Assembly: GCA_014526335.1 (NCBI GenBank)
Contig: JACTAT010000083.1
Span: 148,617 to 212,616 of the forward strand
Reading direction: 5' to 3'
DNA from: Chrysaora quinquecirrha
Lineage: Eukaryota > Cnidaria > Scyphozoa > Semaeostomeae > Pelagiidae
DNA length: 64,000 bases
In this document: positions 11,202-21,439 of the stretch, one piece after another
Position numbering within the stretch: position 1 is the first letter of the stretch
Layout of the letters: the number at the start of each line of letters is the position of its first letter
Notes under the pieces: generated by a model
Told to the model about the DNA's origin: nothing
The model's input: only the letters and a program-made list of their open reading frames with translations
Databases searched by the model: none
Position numbers and translations under genes: made by a program

Positions 11202-11914
11202 GCACGTTACGATTACCCGGAAAATGAATAGCAGTGAATGTAAAGGAATGGTAAATAGCTAGAATAGTTAACTCCCTCAAAAGGAAGGCAAGATGACGAT
11301 CCCTGCAACTACCTTGCTTCAAGAGGGACACCACTGCTGCATTATCGCACTTAAAAATAGGCCCAAGATCACCCCCAAGCATTGGCAGCAAGAACAATGA
11401 TCCTGCAAGCAACTGATTACCGTTAATGGCAGCAAAGCCTTTTCCACCAGCTGCTTCAGACGTGATGGAAAACTCAGGCGAAAGTTCCTGATTAGGGAAA
11501 AGGAAGAGACTCCTGCCATTCCAACGATCAAGGAGTTTGTGCCACCAAACAATGTCATCACGTTCCCATGAGGAAAGCCACACAAAGTGATGGCCTGAGT
11601 GGCCCGATCAATCAGTCTTTGAAGAAAAGGGCGAGCCAACACAAGAGCTTGACAGCAATGCTGTAACAAGCCGATCAAAGAAAGCAAGCTCCGTTTGAGC
11701 CATGTTTTGCTTTCAACCAAGAAGATAATGAAGCACGAGCCTTAGCAATCTTTTCTGGTTGTAAACGCAATTCTTGCTTCACTGAATCCAGGATAAAGAC
11801 AAAAAAAGTTATAGAAGTGGCTAGCTCCTGTGGAGGGCTTAGTCTCAGGTCGAAAAGGTGACTTCGATTTGCACTTAGAGGCTCAGAGAATGATGATTGA
11901 CCTTTGCTTTGCAT
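11160..11914 (-). pseudogene. DIRS reverse transcriptase tail and RNase H
   Basis: The frame at 11914-11675 has the post-catalytic reverse-transcriptase block (SPPQELATSITFFVFILDS, with an LQPEKI segment). A frame change leads to RNase H at 11583-11160, with FKCDNAAVVSLLKQG and IHFPGNRNVHADALSRF, the typical Asp-rich end of DIRS RNase H. The polymerase active-site YxDD region is absent here because of the upstream rearrangement. These domains copy the element RNA and degrade its template. Confidence 0.8.
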
Positions 11915-12177
11915 TCGATCATATCAACTATGCATGCTACAGGTTGAATGAGCAAATACAATTACAAATACAATAGACACAGAATGTAAAGCGATTGAAC
12001 ATGTGAATCGTGCAGCTTCTTTGCCCCTGGAGTTGTCTGCATGTGGACACATGACGTTGATAATTGTATTTGCTCATTCAACCTGTAGCGCGCATAGTTG
12101 ATATGATCGAATGCAAAGCAAAGGTCAAATCGAAGTCACCTTTTCCACCTGAGACTAAGCCCTCCGCAGGAGCTAGC
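11820..12177. repeat. long inverted repeat inside the DIRS remnant
   Basis: The left arm 11820-11963 and right arm 12062-12177 are reverse complements, with very few mismatches apart from about 28 extra bases in the left arm. The spacer is about 98 bp. The left arm is reverse-transcriptase coding sequence, so the right arm is an inverted partial copy of it. The transcript could fold into a long hairpin. Confidence 0.85.
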
Positions 12178-13276
12178 GATGACTGCCTCCCGCGTAGCGG
12201 GAGCAGCGGAGCTAGTCTTATAACCTAATATTCCGTTTTGGCAAGCGGGTCAACTGGTGACGGTAGCTCCTCGGGTTGGGCCGTACCGCATTGTGTGCAG
12301 TCCGTCACAGTGTCGAGCACCCCAGTTGTAGGCGTGTCATCAAGACAGCTTCGAGGGCAGGCTGCTTTCACCTCACTCCTGGGGTTCAAATACCAGCGCT
12401 TTTGTTGTGATATCGGACCGGGAACAAAGGAAAACAAGGGTTGTACAGTATTGCAGCCATCTCCTTTGGCCACAGGAATGCACCCAAAAATCGGTCGTTA
12501 AACGTTGACGATTTCCGTCCGCAACTTTCCCTTGGCAACGGACCTCGGGTTGATTGTGTGGGAAACAAAGGACCTCCTTGATTCAGCCAGTCACGGCCTA
12601 GCTTATGCAATCGCTGGAGAATTTCGATTTAGCTGCTGCGTCAATAGATGAAATAAGAGCTACTTTTCGACGTTAAAATGACGAAAAAAATGTTTTTCTT
12701 ACTTTTCAAGTTTCACTTTTGATGACGTTATCGATAGCTTTCACACATCATATCTTTTAACATTTTGGTTTTAGGATATAGGTTTCTTTGTATATTTTGT
12801 TTAGTTTTTCATTCTCTTTCGATTGGTGCCATTGGTTTTCAAGTTTGAGGACTTTAATTTTTCCGACTGTCACCATTTACGTCATCAATCACGTGACAAC
12901 TGGGGGAAAATGATTTTGGACACCCTTAAAAATTTAAATGTACTGCCATCAAGAAGTAGAAACAGGTAAAAAATCCCCTGTCACCCTCTCCGCAAATTTG
13001 TTGAAGAAAATTCCCTGTCTATATAAAAAGTTAACCAGAGGCAATTATTAAAACATTTTGTGTCAAACAACTCGTTACCACTTCATTTTTAGCCTTTTAC
13101 CGCATATAAAAAGTTGTTCAGCGTGAATTTTCCGAAAAAATGATATATAATATGTCTATATTTGAAGAAACTTTTATTTCCGCTTTTTCGCGCATGTGCA
13201 ATTACAAAAAGGGCCTGGAAAAGAGGGTTCTCCCACTTGGAATCATGGGGAATTTTTTTCCCGTAATCTGCATACC
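12178..13276. other. unidentified 1.1-kb segment splitting the DIRS reverse transcriptase
   Basis: This stretch separates two parts of the DIRS reverse transcriptase. It begins with a GC-richer part (12178-12560) and turns AT-rich later. Frames of 70-87 codons in both directions show no known domain. It may be an inserted non-autonomous element or the product of the rearrangement that made the inverted repeat. I saw no clear terminal repeats. Confidence 0.45.
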
Positions 13277-13669
13277 CTAGGAAGACTCTGTGCAAAGTTT
13301 CAGCTTTATAAAAATTTTTTCCCACAAATTATCAAATACACCTGGACTAATACGCAGATGCACAGTTGTGGGAAGCTGACTGCCCAGCCCCCGGCGAAAT
13401 AACAAATTGAAACCCCAACGAAGACCATCAAGGGCCAAAGACTTATCAACATGATGAATGGAATCTAAGCATGATTTCCACATCTGAAAATTCAACTGTG
13501 AGACAGAAGAAGGAAAGGAAAGACCAGGTTGAGACTTTGCGAGAGAGTAGACAGGCAATGGCAGGTCAGGGGTATTAGTAAATACTGAGACAAAACTATT
13601 AGCATGATTAATAAACTGATTATTGGATATTAACAAATTATTACTTAAATCAACAGCTTTAAATCCCAA
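13277..13669 (-). pseudogene. DIRS reverse transcriptase, N-terminal part
   Basis: The segment around residues 70-115 (SLALDGLRWGFNLLFRRG) matches the conserved start of DIRS reverse transcriptases, where a DGLxxGF block precedes the fingers domain. The frame continues until the interruption at 13277. It follows the gag end by about 20 bases on the minus strand. Confidence 0.65.
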
Positions 13670-13689
13670 AATACTTGAATAATCATCTA

Positions 13690-13920
13690 GTCATTTCTTT
13701 GACTTCTTCTTTTGTGGAGAGGGCGAGCGCTCCCTGTACTTCTTATCATGACCCAACTCCTTTCCAGGACCGGAGCCACTAGAGCCCGGATTTGTGCAGC
13801 GAAATTTGGGGTGAAAACCCCGGCAGATGTGGGCATATCTACAAGCTGTATCATTGCAGCCAATTTATAGCATTTATTGAATTTATAGCATGGCAGGGTA
13901 CTGAACTTGCCTAAAGCCTG
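13690..13920 (-). pseudogene. DIRS gag, C-terminal zinc-binding end
   Basis: One frame reads a CNDTACRYAHICRGF block followed by a basic tail (SPSPQKKKSKK) and a stop near 13690. A Cys/His cluster plus basic tail ending just before the reverse transcriptase is the usual end of DIRS gag. Upstream the frame is disrupted by at least one shift. Confidence 0.6.
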
Positions 13921-14112
13921 AGTGCCCTCTGTTGGGGTCTTTCCAGTCTGGGTAGCTTCTTTGGCCACTACTGTGGTCATCCACAAAGTCGACAAGGTTT
14001 CACCCCATAGTTTGGTGATCAGCTGCATGTTAGCGGAAAGCAACATCGTATTCGAACCACCAAGAATATGCTATTTCTTGGCAGAGAAACGTCTTCCATG
14101 CTATCACAGGCT

Positions 14113-14730
14113 GTGATAACGAGCTACCTTTACCATACATCGAAGAAGTGTATCTTCGAGAAAGCAAGGAAAGATAACCATCTTCATCTGCTTGACAAGC
14201 TTGGAACTGCAAGAACACTGGATGCTGACTGAAGACCAACATGATGTGACTAGTTTCATAAAGAACGTAATATACAATGGAAAATCTGACGAAGATCTGG
14301 TGAGTCTCAGGATCAGACAATATGACAGACTTCGATTGAAAACAACACACAGACCATCACACCAGACCCTGACGGCATTGCTTATGCGGTAAAACGAGCA
14401 AACATGGCAGCTTATTACCTCAAAAACTTTGGCACATGAATCGTTCAGAAAATAAATCCCTGTGATAGCGGATGGTATTGTAAAGATGGTGTTGTGAATC
14501 CATGGTGGTATGAAGGTCCTCAAATGCCTCCATCAGCTATAGCAAGACAAAACCGACCAAATTCTCAGCAGATCACAGAAGTAGAGACTGCAAATAGAGA
14601 ATAATCGAATAACAACTTTGATGTTCATGATGATAATGCGAGCGAAGTAGAATTTTGAGAGAAGTTATTTGAAGATTTTAGCTCTGAAAGCGATGAATAT
14701 GACAGTGATGACCCTGAATATCTTCTCTAA
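14113..14730 (+). pseudogene. fragment of an unnamed repeat-associated protein
   Basis: A plus-strand frame with a few stops encodes a DEDLVSLRIRQYDRL block, a KRANMAAYYLKNFG block, INPCDSGWYCKDG and an acidic tail ending near 14730. This order resembles uncharacterised proteins that are abundant in cnidarian and other invertebrate genomes and probably transposon-derived. Stops at about 14395 and 14440 and in the tail show it is broken. I cannot name the family or assign a biochemical role. Confidence 0.4.
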
Positions 14731-14857
14731 AAGTACTCTTCAGATATGGTTTGTAATTTTAAATGACTAATTAACAAAAGCTAAGCGAGACCTCATTTAA
14801 TAACACCCAATAAAGCAATTTTTGGCTCCCCCTGTCTTCTCCTTGCTTTTCCTAAAG

Positions 14858-15214
14858 TGTGATGTAAATTGTAACCAATAAAAAAAAAAAAAGTAGATAT
14901 CCCATAATGCATTGTAAGGTAAGAGTGAAGCGTGGTCGAGGAAGGATTCGAAGGAAGGAAGGTTCACGTTTTTCGCAGTCTTTATTACGCAGTCATTATT
15001 CGCAAAGTTATTCGCAAAGTTATTCGCAATTATTCGCAATCGCAAGTTTTCAATATATCGCTGTATATAGTTTCTGTTATTTGTATGTATAAAGTCAATT
15101 CTCGTCGTTTTAATTCAGTCATTTTATACTTATTTGAATTCGCTGAACGCAAGGACTTGCTCTGGGCCCTATTGTTGAAACTGATAGGGAACTTTCCCAG
15201 CTAAATATCTAACA
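14858..15214 (+). repeat. 5' LTR of the BEL/Pao element
   Basis: Starts TGTGATGTAAATTGTAAC and ends CTAAATATCTAACA, giving TG...CA ends. It contains a poly-A run and tandem TTATTCGCA units that vary in number between the LTRs. Confidence 0.93.
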
Positions 15215-15232
15215 TGGTGCCGTGACCCGGGA
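15215..15232 (+). other. primer-binding site
   Basis: TGGTGCCGTGACCCGGGA directly follows the 5' LTR. The TGG start pairs with a tRNA CCA end, as expected for minus-strand priming. I cannot identify the tRNA with confidence. Confidence 0.7.
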
Positions 15233-15252
15233 ATTCAAATACTGGTAGAAAA

Positions 15253-16845
15253 ATGGCTGATGCTCTAAAGAAGAAATCAAGAACTCGAACTGGACACAAA
15301 CTTGTTGTGAACAACACGATTACAAAGATACAAGAAATTTTACCGCCGGTTGGAACAGAAGCCGCGCCTGAAATCAAACCGAAATTGGAATCATTCAAGA
15401 AAGTATTAGAAAAGAAAAGCGAAGACCTCGAAAATATCACCGAAGATATCATAGAATTACTCGAAAATGATGAAGAAGTTCAAAAAGAAATGCTGGAAAA
15501 TGCAGAACTGGAAGAAAGAATTCAAGAACACATTTGTCTAATCGACAGCGCGATCAAAGATAGAATCAAAACAACGCCTACAACGGTCCTGTCTGCCGCT
15601 CCAGCAACCACGCAAGAATCAATACCGAAACTTCAACAAGCGAAATTACCGAAATTACCGCTCACAACGTTTAATGGAGACCCCACACAATGGACGACAT
15701 TTTATGACAGTTTCAAATCTACAATTGACGAACAAAGAGGTCTGGCAAAAGTGGAAAAACTCAAATATTTACAACGATCGCTCGTGGGCGAAGCTGCGGA
15801 AACCATTGCTGGCCTGACAATTTCGAACGAAAATTACGATGAAGCTATTCAATTGTTAGAAAGAAGATTCGGAAACAAACAAATTATTGTATCCAAACAT
15901 ATTGAACACCTCATGGAGCTTCCAAAAGTAGCCTCTTGTGAAGACTTGCGCCGCCTAAGAATCATTTACGACAAAACCGAAGCAACGGTACGCAGTTTGA
16001 AAAGCATTGGAATTTTCGCATCCAGCTATGGAACAATATTGTCTCCCATCATTATGTGCAAAATCCCATCAGAACTACGACTTGCAATTAGCAGAAAATT
16101 GAAAGATGAATGGGATTTGGAAGGTCTGCTACATCATTTCGGTGAAGAACTCAATCTTCGTGAAAAGTGCGCAGTTGCTCCAATCAGCGGTCAAACGGGT
16201 CCGCGACAAAATCAAAGAGAATCGAGAGGATCAACTTTCAATCGCACAGAGGCAAACGCATCATATCAAAGTACTGCAGCGACACTAGTGACCGGAGTGA
16301 ATGAATTTCGAGGAAATAATCAAAGAAACACACCAAACTGCCTATTTTGTGGAAATAAACACTATTCCGCGAGCTGCACATCGATAACAGATCCAAATAC
16401 GCGCAAATCAATCCTAAAGAACAAGAAAAGATGTTTTATATGTCTAAGAGAAGGTCATGTAAGCAGAAATTGCACCAACACCCAGTCTAAATGCTACCAT
16501 TGTAAAGCACGACATCATTCATCGATATGCGGTGCGAAACCTCCGGCAAATCCGTTTCAGCGTCAAAATTTTCAAGCAAACGATCAAAACATTAGGCCAA
16601 CCGGAACCGTGTCAACACCAACGCTCAGAGAGCCAAGTTCTAACGAAACACCAAACGTAAGTACAAATCTTTACGTAAATCATGATGAAAGAAATAATGT
16701 AACTTTATTGCAAACAGCAAAAGCAAAAGTTCACAAAATTAATGATGAAAATAACGTTTGTAATGTTAGAGTGATTTTAGACTCATGCTCTCAAAAAACA
16801 TACATAACAACACGGCTAAAGATCAATTACAACTTCCAGCTGTGA
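15253..16845 (+). CDS. BEL/Pao gag with zinc knuckles and start of protease
   Basis: A 530-codon frame with ATG shortly after the primer-binding site. Residues about 1-130 are charged and helical, likely coiled coil. About 135-245 match the DUF1759-type BEL gag core (LTTFNGDPTQWTTFYDSF). Three cysteine knuckles follow, starting near residues 363, 395 and 414 (CLFCGNKHYSASC, CFICLREGHVSRNC, CYHCKARHHSSIC). The end enters an aspartic protease (VILDSCSQ, about residue 509), where the usual DSG/DTG has become DSC. Gag forms the particle and binds element RNA. The frame then drifts into non-homologous codons, while the protease continues in the pol frame. Confidence 0.9.
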   Translation: MADALKKKSRTRTGHKLVVNNTITKIQEILPPVGTEAAPEIKPKLESFKKVLEKKSEDLENITEDIIELLENDEEVQKEMLENAELEERIQEHICLIDSAIKDRIKTTPTTVLSAAPATTQESIPKLQQAKLPKLPLTTFNGDPTQWTTFYDSFKSTIDEQRGLAKVEKLKYLQRSLVGEAAETIAGLTISNENYDEAIQLLERRFGNKQIIVSKHIEHLMELPKVASCEDLRRLRIIYDKTEATVRSLKSIGIFASSYGTILSPIIMCKIPSELRLAISRKLKDEWDLEGLLHHFGEELNLREKCAVAPISGQTGPRQNQRESRGSTFNRTEANASYQSTAATLVTGVNEFRGNNQRNTPNCLFCGNKHYSASCTSITDPNTRKSILKNKKRCFICLREGHVSRNCTNTQSKCYHCKARHHSSICGAKPPANPFQRQNFQANDQNIRPTGTVSTPTLREPSSNETPNVSTNLYVNHDERNNVTLLQTAKAKVHKINDENNVCNVRVILDSCSQKTYITTRLKINYNFQL

Positions 16846-19800
16846 ATTCAAAGGAAGTTTTGATAAGAGGGTTTGGAGATCAACAAGGCAACCTCAAAAC
16901 TTGTGATTTTGTTCAACTGGCAGTGAAGGGTGCTGATAACTTAACTGTCTTTGTAACAGCAATTGTTGTTGATGTAATTTGCAGCCCTGTCTCTCAACAA
17001 GCAATCAATTTCGCGCAAAATACGTATTCTCATTTACGCAATATTCCATTGGCAGACAAATGTGATGGTTTCGAAGAATTAGAGATTGATATTTTAATTG
17101 GCGCAGATTATGTTCACTCATTTTATCTTGATCAAGTTATACGGGGGGAGCAACCCTATGGTCCCGTAGCCATTCTTACACGATTTGGGTACGTTTTGAG
17201 TGGCCCAATTCAATTACCAAATGGAAGCCCTGTGACCTCAAATATCACGGTAGCACACGTATTGCGCACAGATTCAGTAGTTGTTGAAAATGTCAACGAT
17301 GAACGAATTGAAAATCAATTGAAAAAGTTTTGGGAAATCGAAACACTGGGGGTGAAAAATCTAACTGAAAAAGCTCAAGATAGCAACCCTTTAGAAGGGA
17401 AAATCAAGTTTAACGGGGAACGATATGAAATTTCGCTACCCTTCAAGGAGGATCACCCACCCGTTCCCGATAACTATATCGTAGCACGAAATAGACTTTC
17501 GTCTCTTTTGAAACGTTTGAAATCAAATCCAAGCGTGTATGAGGAGTATAATCGAGTTATTCAAGAACAACTTAAATCGGGGGTAATCGAGAAAATAGAT
17601 GAGAAAGATGACGTCATCGATAAACCACCCGGCTCAGTTCATTACATTCCTCATAGGGAAGTAATAAGACAAGATAGACAAACCACGAAACTTCGAGTAG
17701 TGTATGACGCAAGCTCCAAGGCAAAGGGGGAAGTCAGTCTGAACGACTGTTTGGATCCAGGCCCAAACTTGGCCCCACTCATTTTCGACATACTTCTCCG
17801 ATTTAGAATTCACAAGGTAGCGCTCCTGGGGGATGTCGAAAAGGCATTTCTCAACATCCTAGTCGATCCAACACAACAAGATCTCTTACGATTTTTGTGG
17901 ATAGAAAACGAGGATTTGAATAATCCAGAAATTACGAAATTTAGATTTACGCGCCTCGTTTTTGGTCTAACCAGCTCGCCTTTCGTATTGAACGCTACAA
18001 TTCGTCACCATTTACAAAGTTATGAAACCAAAGATCCAGAATTCGTCAAAAATGTCAAAAACTCTCTTTTCGTCGATGACTACGCATGCTCATTAAAATC
18101 TGATGATGAAGCTTTCGAACAATTTCAAAAACTGAAACAATGCTTTTCGCAAGGAGGATTTAACATGCGCAAATGGTCCACAAACAGTGAAAATCTTGCA
18201 GCAAAGATAGCTGAGATTGAAAACAAAACAATACAAAGCAATTCAAAAGTAAGTAATGCAGCAAAATCTGATAATGGCAAAGAAAAACCAGCTCATTTCG
18301 TCAATTCAGAAGATGAGACAAAAGTCTTGGGCATTTCATGGAATAAAAACAACGATAATTTGAAAATTGATTTTTCTTCTGTATTCGGAACCGATAAGGA
18401 GGAGCCTATAACAAAACGATTAATACTCAGCACGACTGCAAAATTCTATGACCCTCTCGGTCTCTTGTCTCCAGTAATTGTTCCTTTCAAGGAAATTTTT
18501 CAAGATATTTGCAAACTCAAAATAGATTGGGACGAAGTTCTGCCAACAGAAATCTGTCAGCGCTGGGTTAAATTAGTTGATGAAACAGTAAATTCTCCTA
18601 ACATTGAAATAGATAGATCTATCTTGAAAGACATCGATATTCAAAACATCAATTCAGTTCAATTACATGGTTTCGCCGATGCGAGTCAGATAGCTTATGG
18701 GGCGTGTGTTTACATTCGAATCGAAACAAACAAAGGAGAAGTCGAAACTCGCTTAATTGCCGCTAAAACCAGAATCGCGCCTTTAAAAACAGAAACAATC
18801 CCTCGCCTAGAACTGATGGCAGCACTAACGTTGGCGCAACTAATTACATCAGTACGCGAAGCCTTACAAAACTGTATTGCGATAAATTCAGTTTATTGTT
18901 GGTCAGACTCACAGGTTGTCCTGTGGTGGATACATCAAGACACAAAAGTGCATAAACAATTCATCCAAAATCGCGTACGGCAAATCAGAGAATTGGTTGA
19001 TAAGAAAACCTGGGGGTATTGTCCCACATCAGAAAATCCCGCCGATTTGGCATCAAGAGGTTCTTCATGCTCAAAAGTTGCAAAAAGTTGTTTGTGGTGG
19101 TATGGGCCATCATTTCTGAAAGAACCCTCCGCTCAATGGCCAAATTTCGACGCAGCTAACGAAGCATCTGAAATAGTTAACGACTCCGAAAACGTTACTC
19201 ACGTTTATATCAATACGAGCAACAATAAATCAAGTATTAATCAATTAATACCCTGCGAAAATTACAGTAGCTATGATAAACTCATTCGCGTTACTGCATT
19301 CGTTCTCAAATTCATCAAAATCTTAAAACAGCGAATTGCGAAGCAAAACTATTCGGCGCTTGTTTCTTCGGAAGATATCAACGATGCAAAAAAATTGTGG
19401 CACGCAGAAATTCAAACATCTTTGCAAAAGGATAGTAAATTCGAAGAAACGGTAAAAAACTTGAAAATATTTTCTGATAAAGATGGTATACTTCGAGTCA
19501 GTGGCCGAATCGAAAACGCTCCGTTATCGTACGACGCAAAATATCCAGTACTGTTGCCAAGAAACCATCATTTCACGAACTTAGTCATCGAAAAATCGCA
19601 TTTAACAGTTAAACACAACGGTGTGCGAGAAACGCTAACTCAAATTCGTACGAAATACTGGATTTGTAAAGGTCGTCAAATTGTAAAATCGTTCTTATCA
19701 AAATGTGTCATTTGTAAACGGTTGATAGGAAAGCCATACACTACTCCGGAAAATTCGCCGCTCCCAGCATTTAGAGTTTCGGAGGACCTCGCATTTACAA

Positions 19801-20774
19801 ACATCGCAGTGGATTTCGCGGGTCCATTGTACATCAAGGATATATACAGCAAATCTCAGGAAATGCAGAAATGTTACATAGCTCTTTTTACGTGCGCCAG
19901 TACTCGTGCTATACATCTTGAGCTCGTACCGAACCTACTAGCTAGTACATTCATTCGTGCACTCAAACGTTTCATCGGCAGACGAGGCATACCAACTCAG
20001 ATTCTTTCCGATAATGGGAAAACTTTCACCGACAAAATGGTTCAAAATTTCGTTAACAACCTCGGTATACGATGGAGATTCAACGTTCCCACCGCCAGCT
20101 GGTGGGGTGGCTTTTTCGAAATATGTGTCAAGTTAACCAAGAGATGTCTGCGAAAGATACTTGGTAACGCTCGACTTAACTACGAAGAATTAGAAACCTT
20201 ATTGATCGAAACTGAAGGGGTTCTAAACTCTCGACCCTTAACGTACGTCTACGAAAGTCTCACCGAATCACCGTTAACGCCATCAAGCTTGGTGTGCGGA
20301 CGTCGATTATTAGATATACACGATATTACTTCGAACGTCGAAACTTCAAATAAAACGTCGTTAACTAAAAGGTCAAAATACTTGCAAAAGATGCTACAAC
20401 ATTTCTTTAACCGATGGAAAAAAGAGTACTTGCCGTCTCTTCGAGAACATACTCGCAATAAGAAAGTTCAATCTCAACAAATTGCTAAAGTAGGAGATAT
20501 CGTACACATATACAAAGATAAGATTCCTCGTCAACGATGGGAAATTGGAAAAATCACTCGTGTTTTACATGGAAAAGATGGAAATATTCGAGCAGCAGAA
20601 GTATTGACACTCGATAAATCAAGGAAGCTAATTCACTTGATACGCCCGGTTCAGAAACTGTATCCACTAGAAATTCGAGAGATTGAGACTCAAGGTTCTT
20701 CAGAAAAAGAAAATGACATTCAGATTACTTCAATTCGTGATGAAGACGTTGTAAATATGATTCAAAGACACTGA
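16785..20774 (+). CDS. BEL/Pao pol polyprotein: protease remainder, reverse transcriptase, RNase H, integrase
   Basis: An uninterrupted frame of 1329 codons, in the -1 frame relative to gag and overlapping it by 61 bases. The initial ATG is unlikely to be the true start; translation probably entered from gag. Residues about 15-160 are the DUF1758 protease remainder. Reverse transcriptase runs from about 290, with LRVVYDAS (about 302) and the catalytic FVDD (about 428). RNase H follows, with FADAS near 630 and WSDSQVV near 705. The integrase has a zinc-binding HHCC region (about 938-985), then VDFAG, SDNGKTF and GGFFEI, supplying Asp, Asp and Glu. The C-terminus matches the DUF5641 end of BEL pol. 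All catalytic residues are present. Confidence 0.93.
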   Translation: MLSKNIHNNTAKDQLQLPAVNSKEVLIRGFGDQQGNLKTCDFVQLAVKGADNLTVFVTAIVVDVICSPVSQQAINFAQNTYSHLRNIPLADKCDGFEELEIDILIGADYVHSFYLDQVIRGEQPYGPVAILTRFGYVLSGPIQLPNGSPVTSNITVAHVLRTDSVVVENVNDERIENQLKKFWEIETLGVKNLTEKAQDSNPLEGKIKFNGERYEISLPFKEDHPPVPDNYIVARNRLSSLLKRLKSNPSVYEEYNRVIQEQLKSGVIEKIDEKDDVIDKPPGSVHYIPHREVIRQDRQTTKLRVVYDASSKAKGEVSLNDCLDPGPNLAPLIFDILLRFRIHKVALLGDVEKAFLNILVDPTQQDLLRFLWIENEDLNNPEITKFRFTRLVFGLTSSPFVLNATIRHHLQSYETKDPEFVKNVKNSLFVDDYACSLKSDDEAFEQFQKLKQCFSQGGFNMRKWSTNSENLAAKIAEIENKTIQSNSKVSNAAKSDNGKEKPAHFVNSEDETKVLGISWNKNNDNLKIDFSSVFGTDKEEPITKRLILSTTAKFYDPLGLLSPVIVPFKEIFQDICKLKIDWDEVLPTEICQRWVKLVDETVNSPNIEIDRSILKDIDIQNINSVQLHGFADASQIAYGACVYIRIETNKGEVETRLIAAKTRIAPLKTETIPRLELMAALTLAQLITSVREALQNCIAINSVYCWSDSQVVLWWIHQDTKVHKQFIQNRVRQIRELVDKKTWGYCPTSENPADLASRGSSCSKVAKSCLWWYGPSFLKEPSAQWPNFDAANEASEIVNDSENVTHVYINTSNNKSSINQLIPCENYSSYDKLIRVTAFVLKFIKILKQRIAKQNYSALVSSEDINDAKKLWHAEIQTSLQKDSKFEETVKNLKIFSDKDGILRVSGRIENAPLSYDAKYPVLLPRNHHFTNLVIEKSHLTVKHNGVRETLTQIRTKYWICKGRQIVKSFLSKCVICKRLIGKPYTTPENSPLPAFRVSEDLAFTNIAVDFAGPLYIKDIYSKSQEMQKCYIALFTCASTRAIHLELVPNLLASTFIRALKRFIGRRGIPTQILSDNGKTFTDKMVQNFVNNLGIRWRFNVPTASWWGGFFEICVKLTKRCLRKILGNARLNYEELETLLIETEGVLNSRPLTYVYESLTESPLTPSSLVCGRRLLDIHDITSNVETSNKTSLTKRSKYLQKMLQHFFNRWKKEYLPSLREHTRNKKVQSQQIAKVGDIVHIYKDKIPRQRWEIGKITRVLHGKDGNIRAAEVLTLDKSRKLIHLIRPVQKLYPLEIREIETQGSSEKENDIQITSIRDEDVVNMIQRH

Positions 20775-20850
20775 CTAGTTATTCATTATTCGTTAAATAC
20801 ATTCTATATTCGTTCGTTATTAGTTTCCTAACTGATTGACTCCGTCAATC

Positions 20851-20859
20851 AGGGGGGAG
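20851..20859 (+). other. polypurine tract
   Basis: AGGGGGGAG lies immediately before the TG of the 3' LTR, the expected plus-strand primer site. Confidence 0.8.
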
Positions 20860-21223
20860 TGTGATGTAAATTGTAACAAACAAAAAAAAAAAAAAGTAGA
20901 TATCCCATAATGCATTGTAAGGTAAGAGTGAAGCGTGGTCGAGGAAGGATTCGAAGGAAGGCAGGTTTTTTTTCGCAGTCTTTATTACGCAGTCTTTATT
21001 CGCAGTCTTTATTCGCAAAGATATTCGCAATTATTCGCAATCGCAAGTTATCAAGTTTTCAATATATCGCTGTATATAGTTTCTGTTATTTGTATGTATA
21101 TAGTCAATTCTCGTCGTTTTAATTCAGTCATTTTATACTTATTTGAATTCGCTGAACGCAAGGACTTGCTCTGGGCCCTATTGTTGAAACTGATAGGGAA
21201 CTTTCCCAGCTAAATATCTAACA
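20860..21223 (+). repeat. 3' LTR of the BEL/Pao element
   Basis: Starts TGTGATGTAAATTGTAAC and ends TAAATATCTAACA, matching the 5' LTR. Differences are concentrated in the poly-A run and the TTATTCGCA repeats. Confidence 0.93.
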
Positions 21224-21439
21224 TTAAGAACGCTAAAAGATTGGATATTGTCAGTCATCGTGGCAAGCGGGTGTGAATTTGATTGCTCTCGACAGGAATT
21301 CGAAAATTCTCAAAAGCTGTAAGTTTTTACTTTCTTTATTTTAATTATATTTTCTTATTTATTATTTTTTACAATCCCCTTGTAGATTTAATAAAAATAT
21401 TGCCTTATATTTATCTTGCATTAAACTTTCATCAACAAC

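Larger units (their letters stand above)
10521..14046 (-). mobile_element. DIRS-like retrotransposon, rearranged and incomplete
   Basis: In minus-strand order the pieces are the end of gag (about 13920-13690), the N-terminal part of reverse transcriptase (13669-13277), a 1.1-kb unrelated interruption, the last part of reverse transcriptase (about 11914-11600), RNase H (about 11583-11160) and a tyrosine recombinase (11201-10521). DIRS elements use a tyrosine recombinase instead of an integrase and have this gene order. The core of the reverse transcriptase and the end of the recombinase are missing, so it is a dead copy. Confidence 0.8.
14858..21223 (+). mobile_element. BEL/Pao LTR retrotransposon, nearly complete
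   Basis: Two LTRs of about 360 bp flank a primer-binding site, gag, a long pol frame and a polypurine tract in standard order. The LTRs differ mainly by a few small indels in short tandem repeats, so the insertion is fairly young. Flanking pentamers TAAAG and TTAAG match at four of five bases and may be a decayed target duplication. The only defect I see is a one-base frame change inside the protease. Confidence 0.93.

Noticed and set aside
12380..12400. GGGGTTCAAATACC resembling a tRNA B box
   Set aside because: No A box, cloverleaf or CCA-side pairing was found within the required distance upstream.
14853..21228. Five-base target duplication of the BEL element (TAAAG and TTAAG)
   Set aside because: One of five bases differs, so it is mentioned as possible but not claimed.
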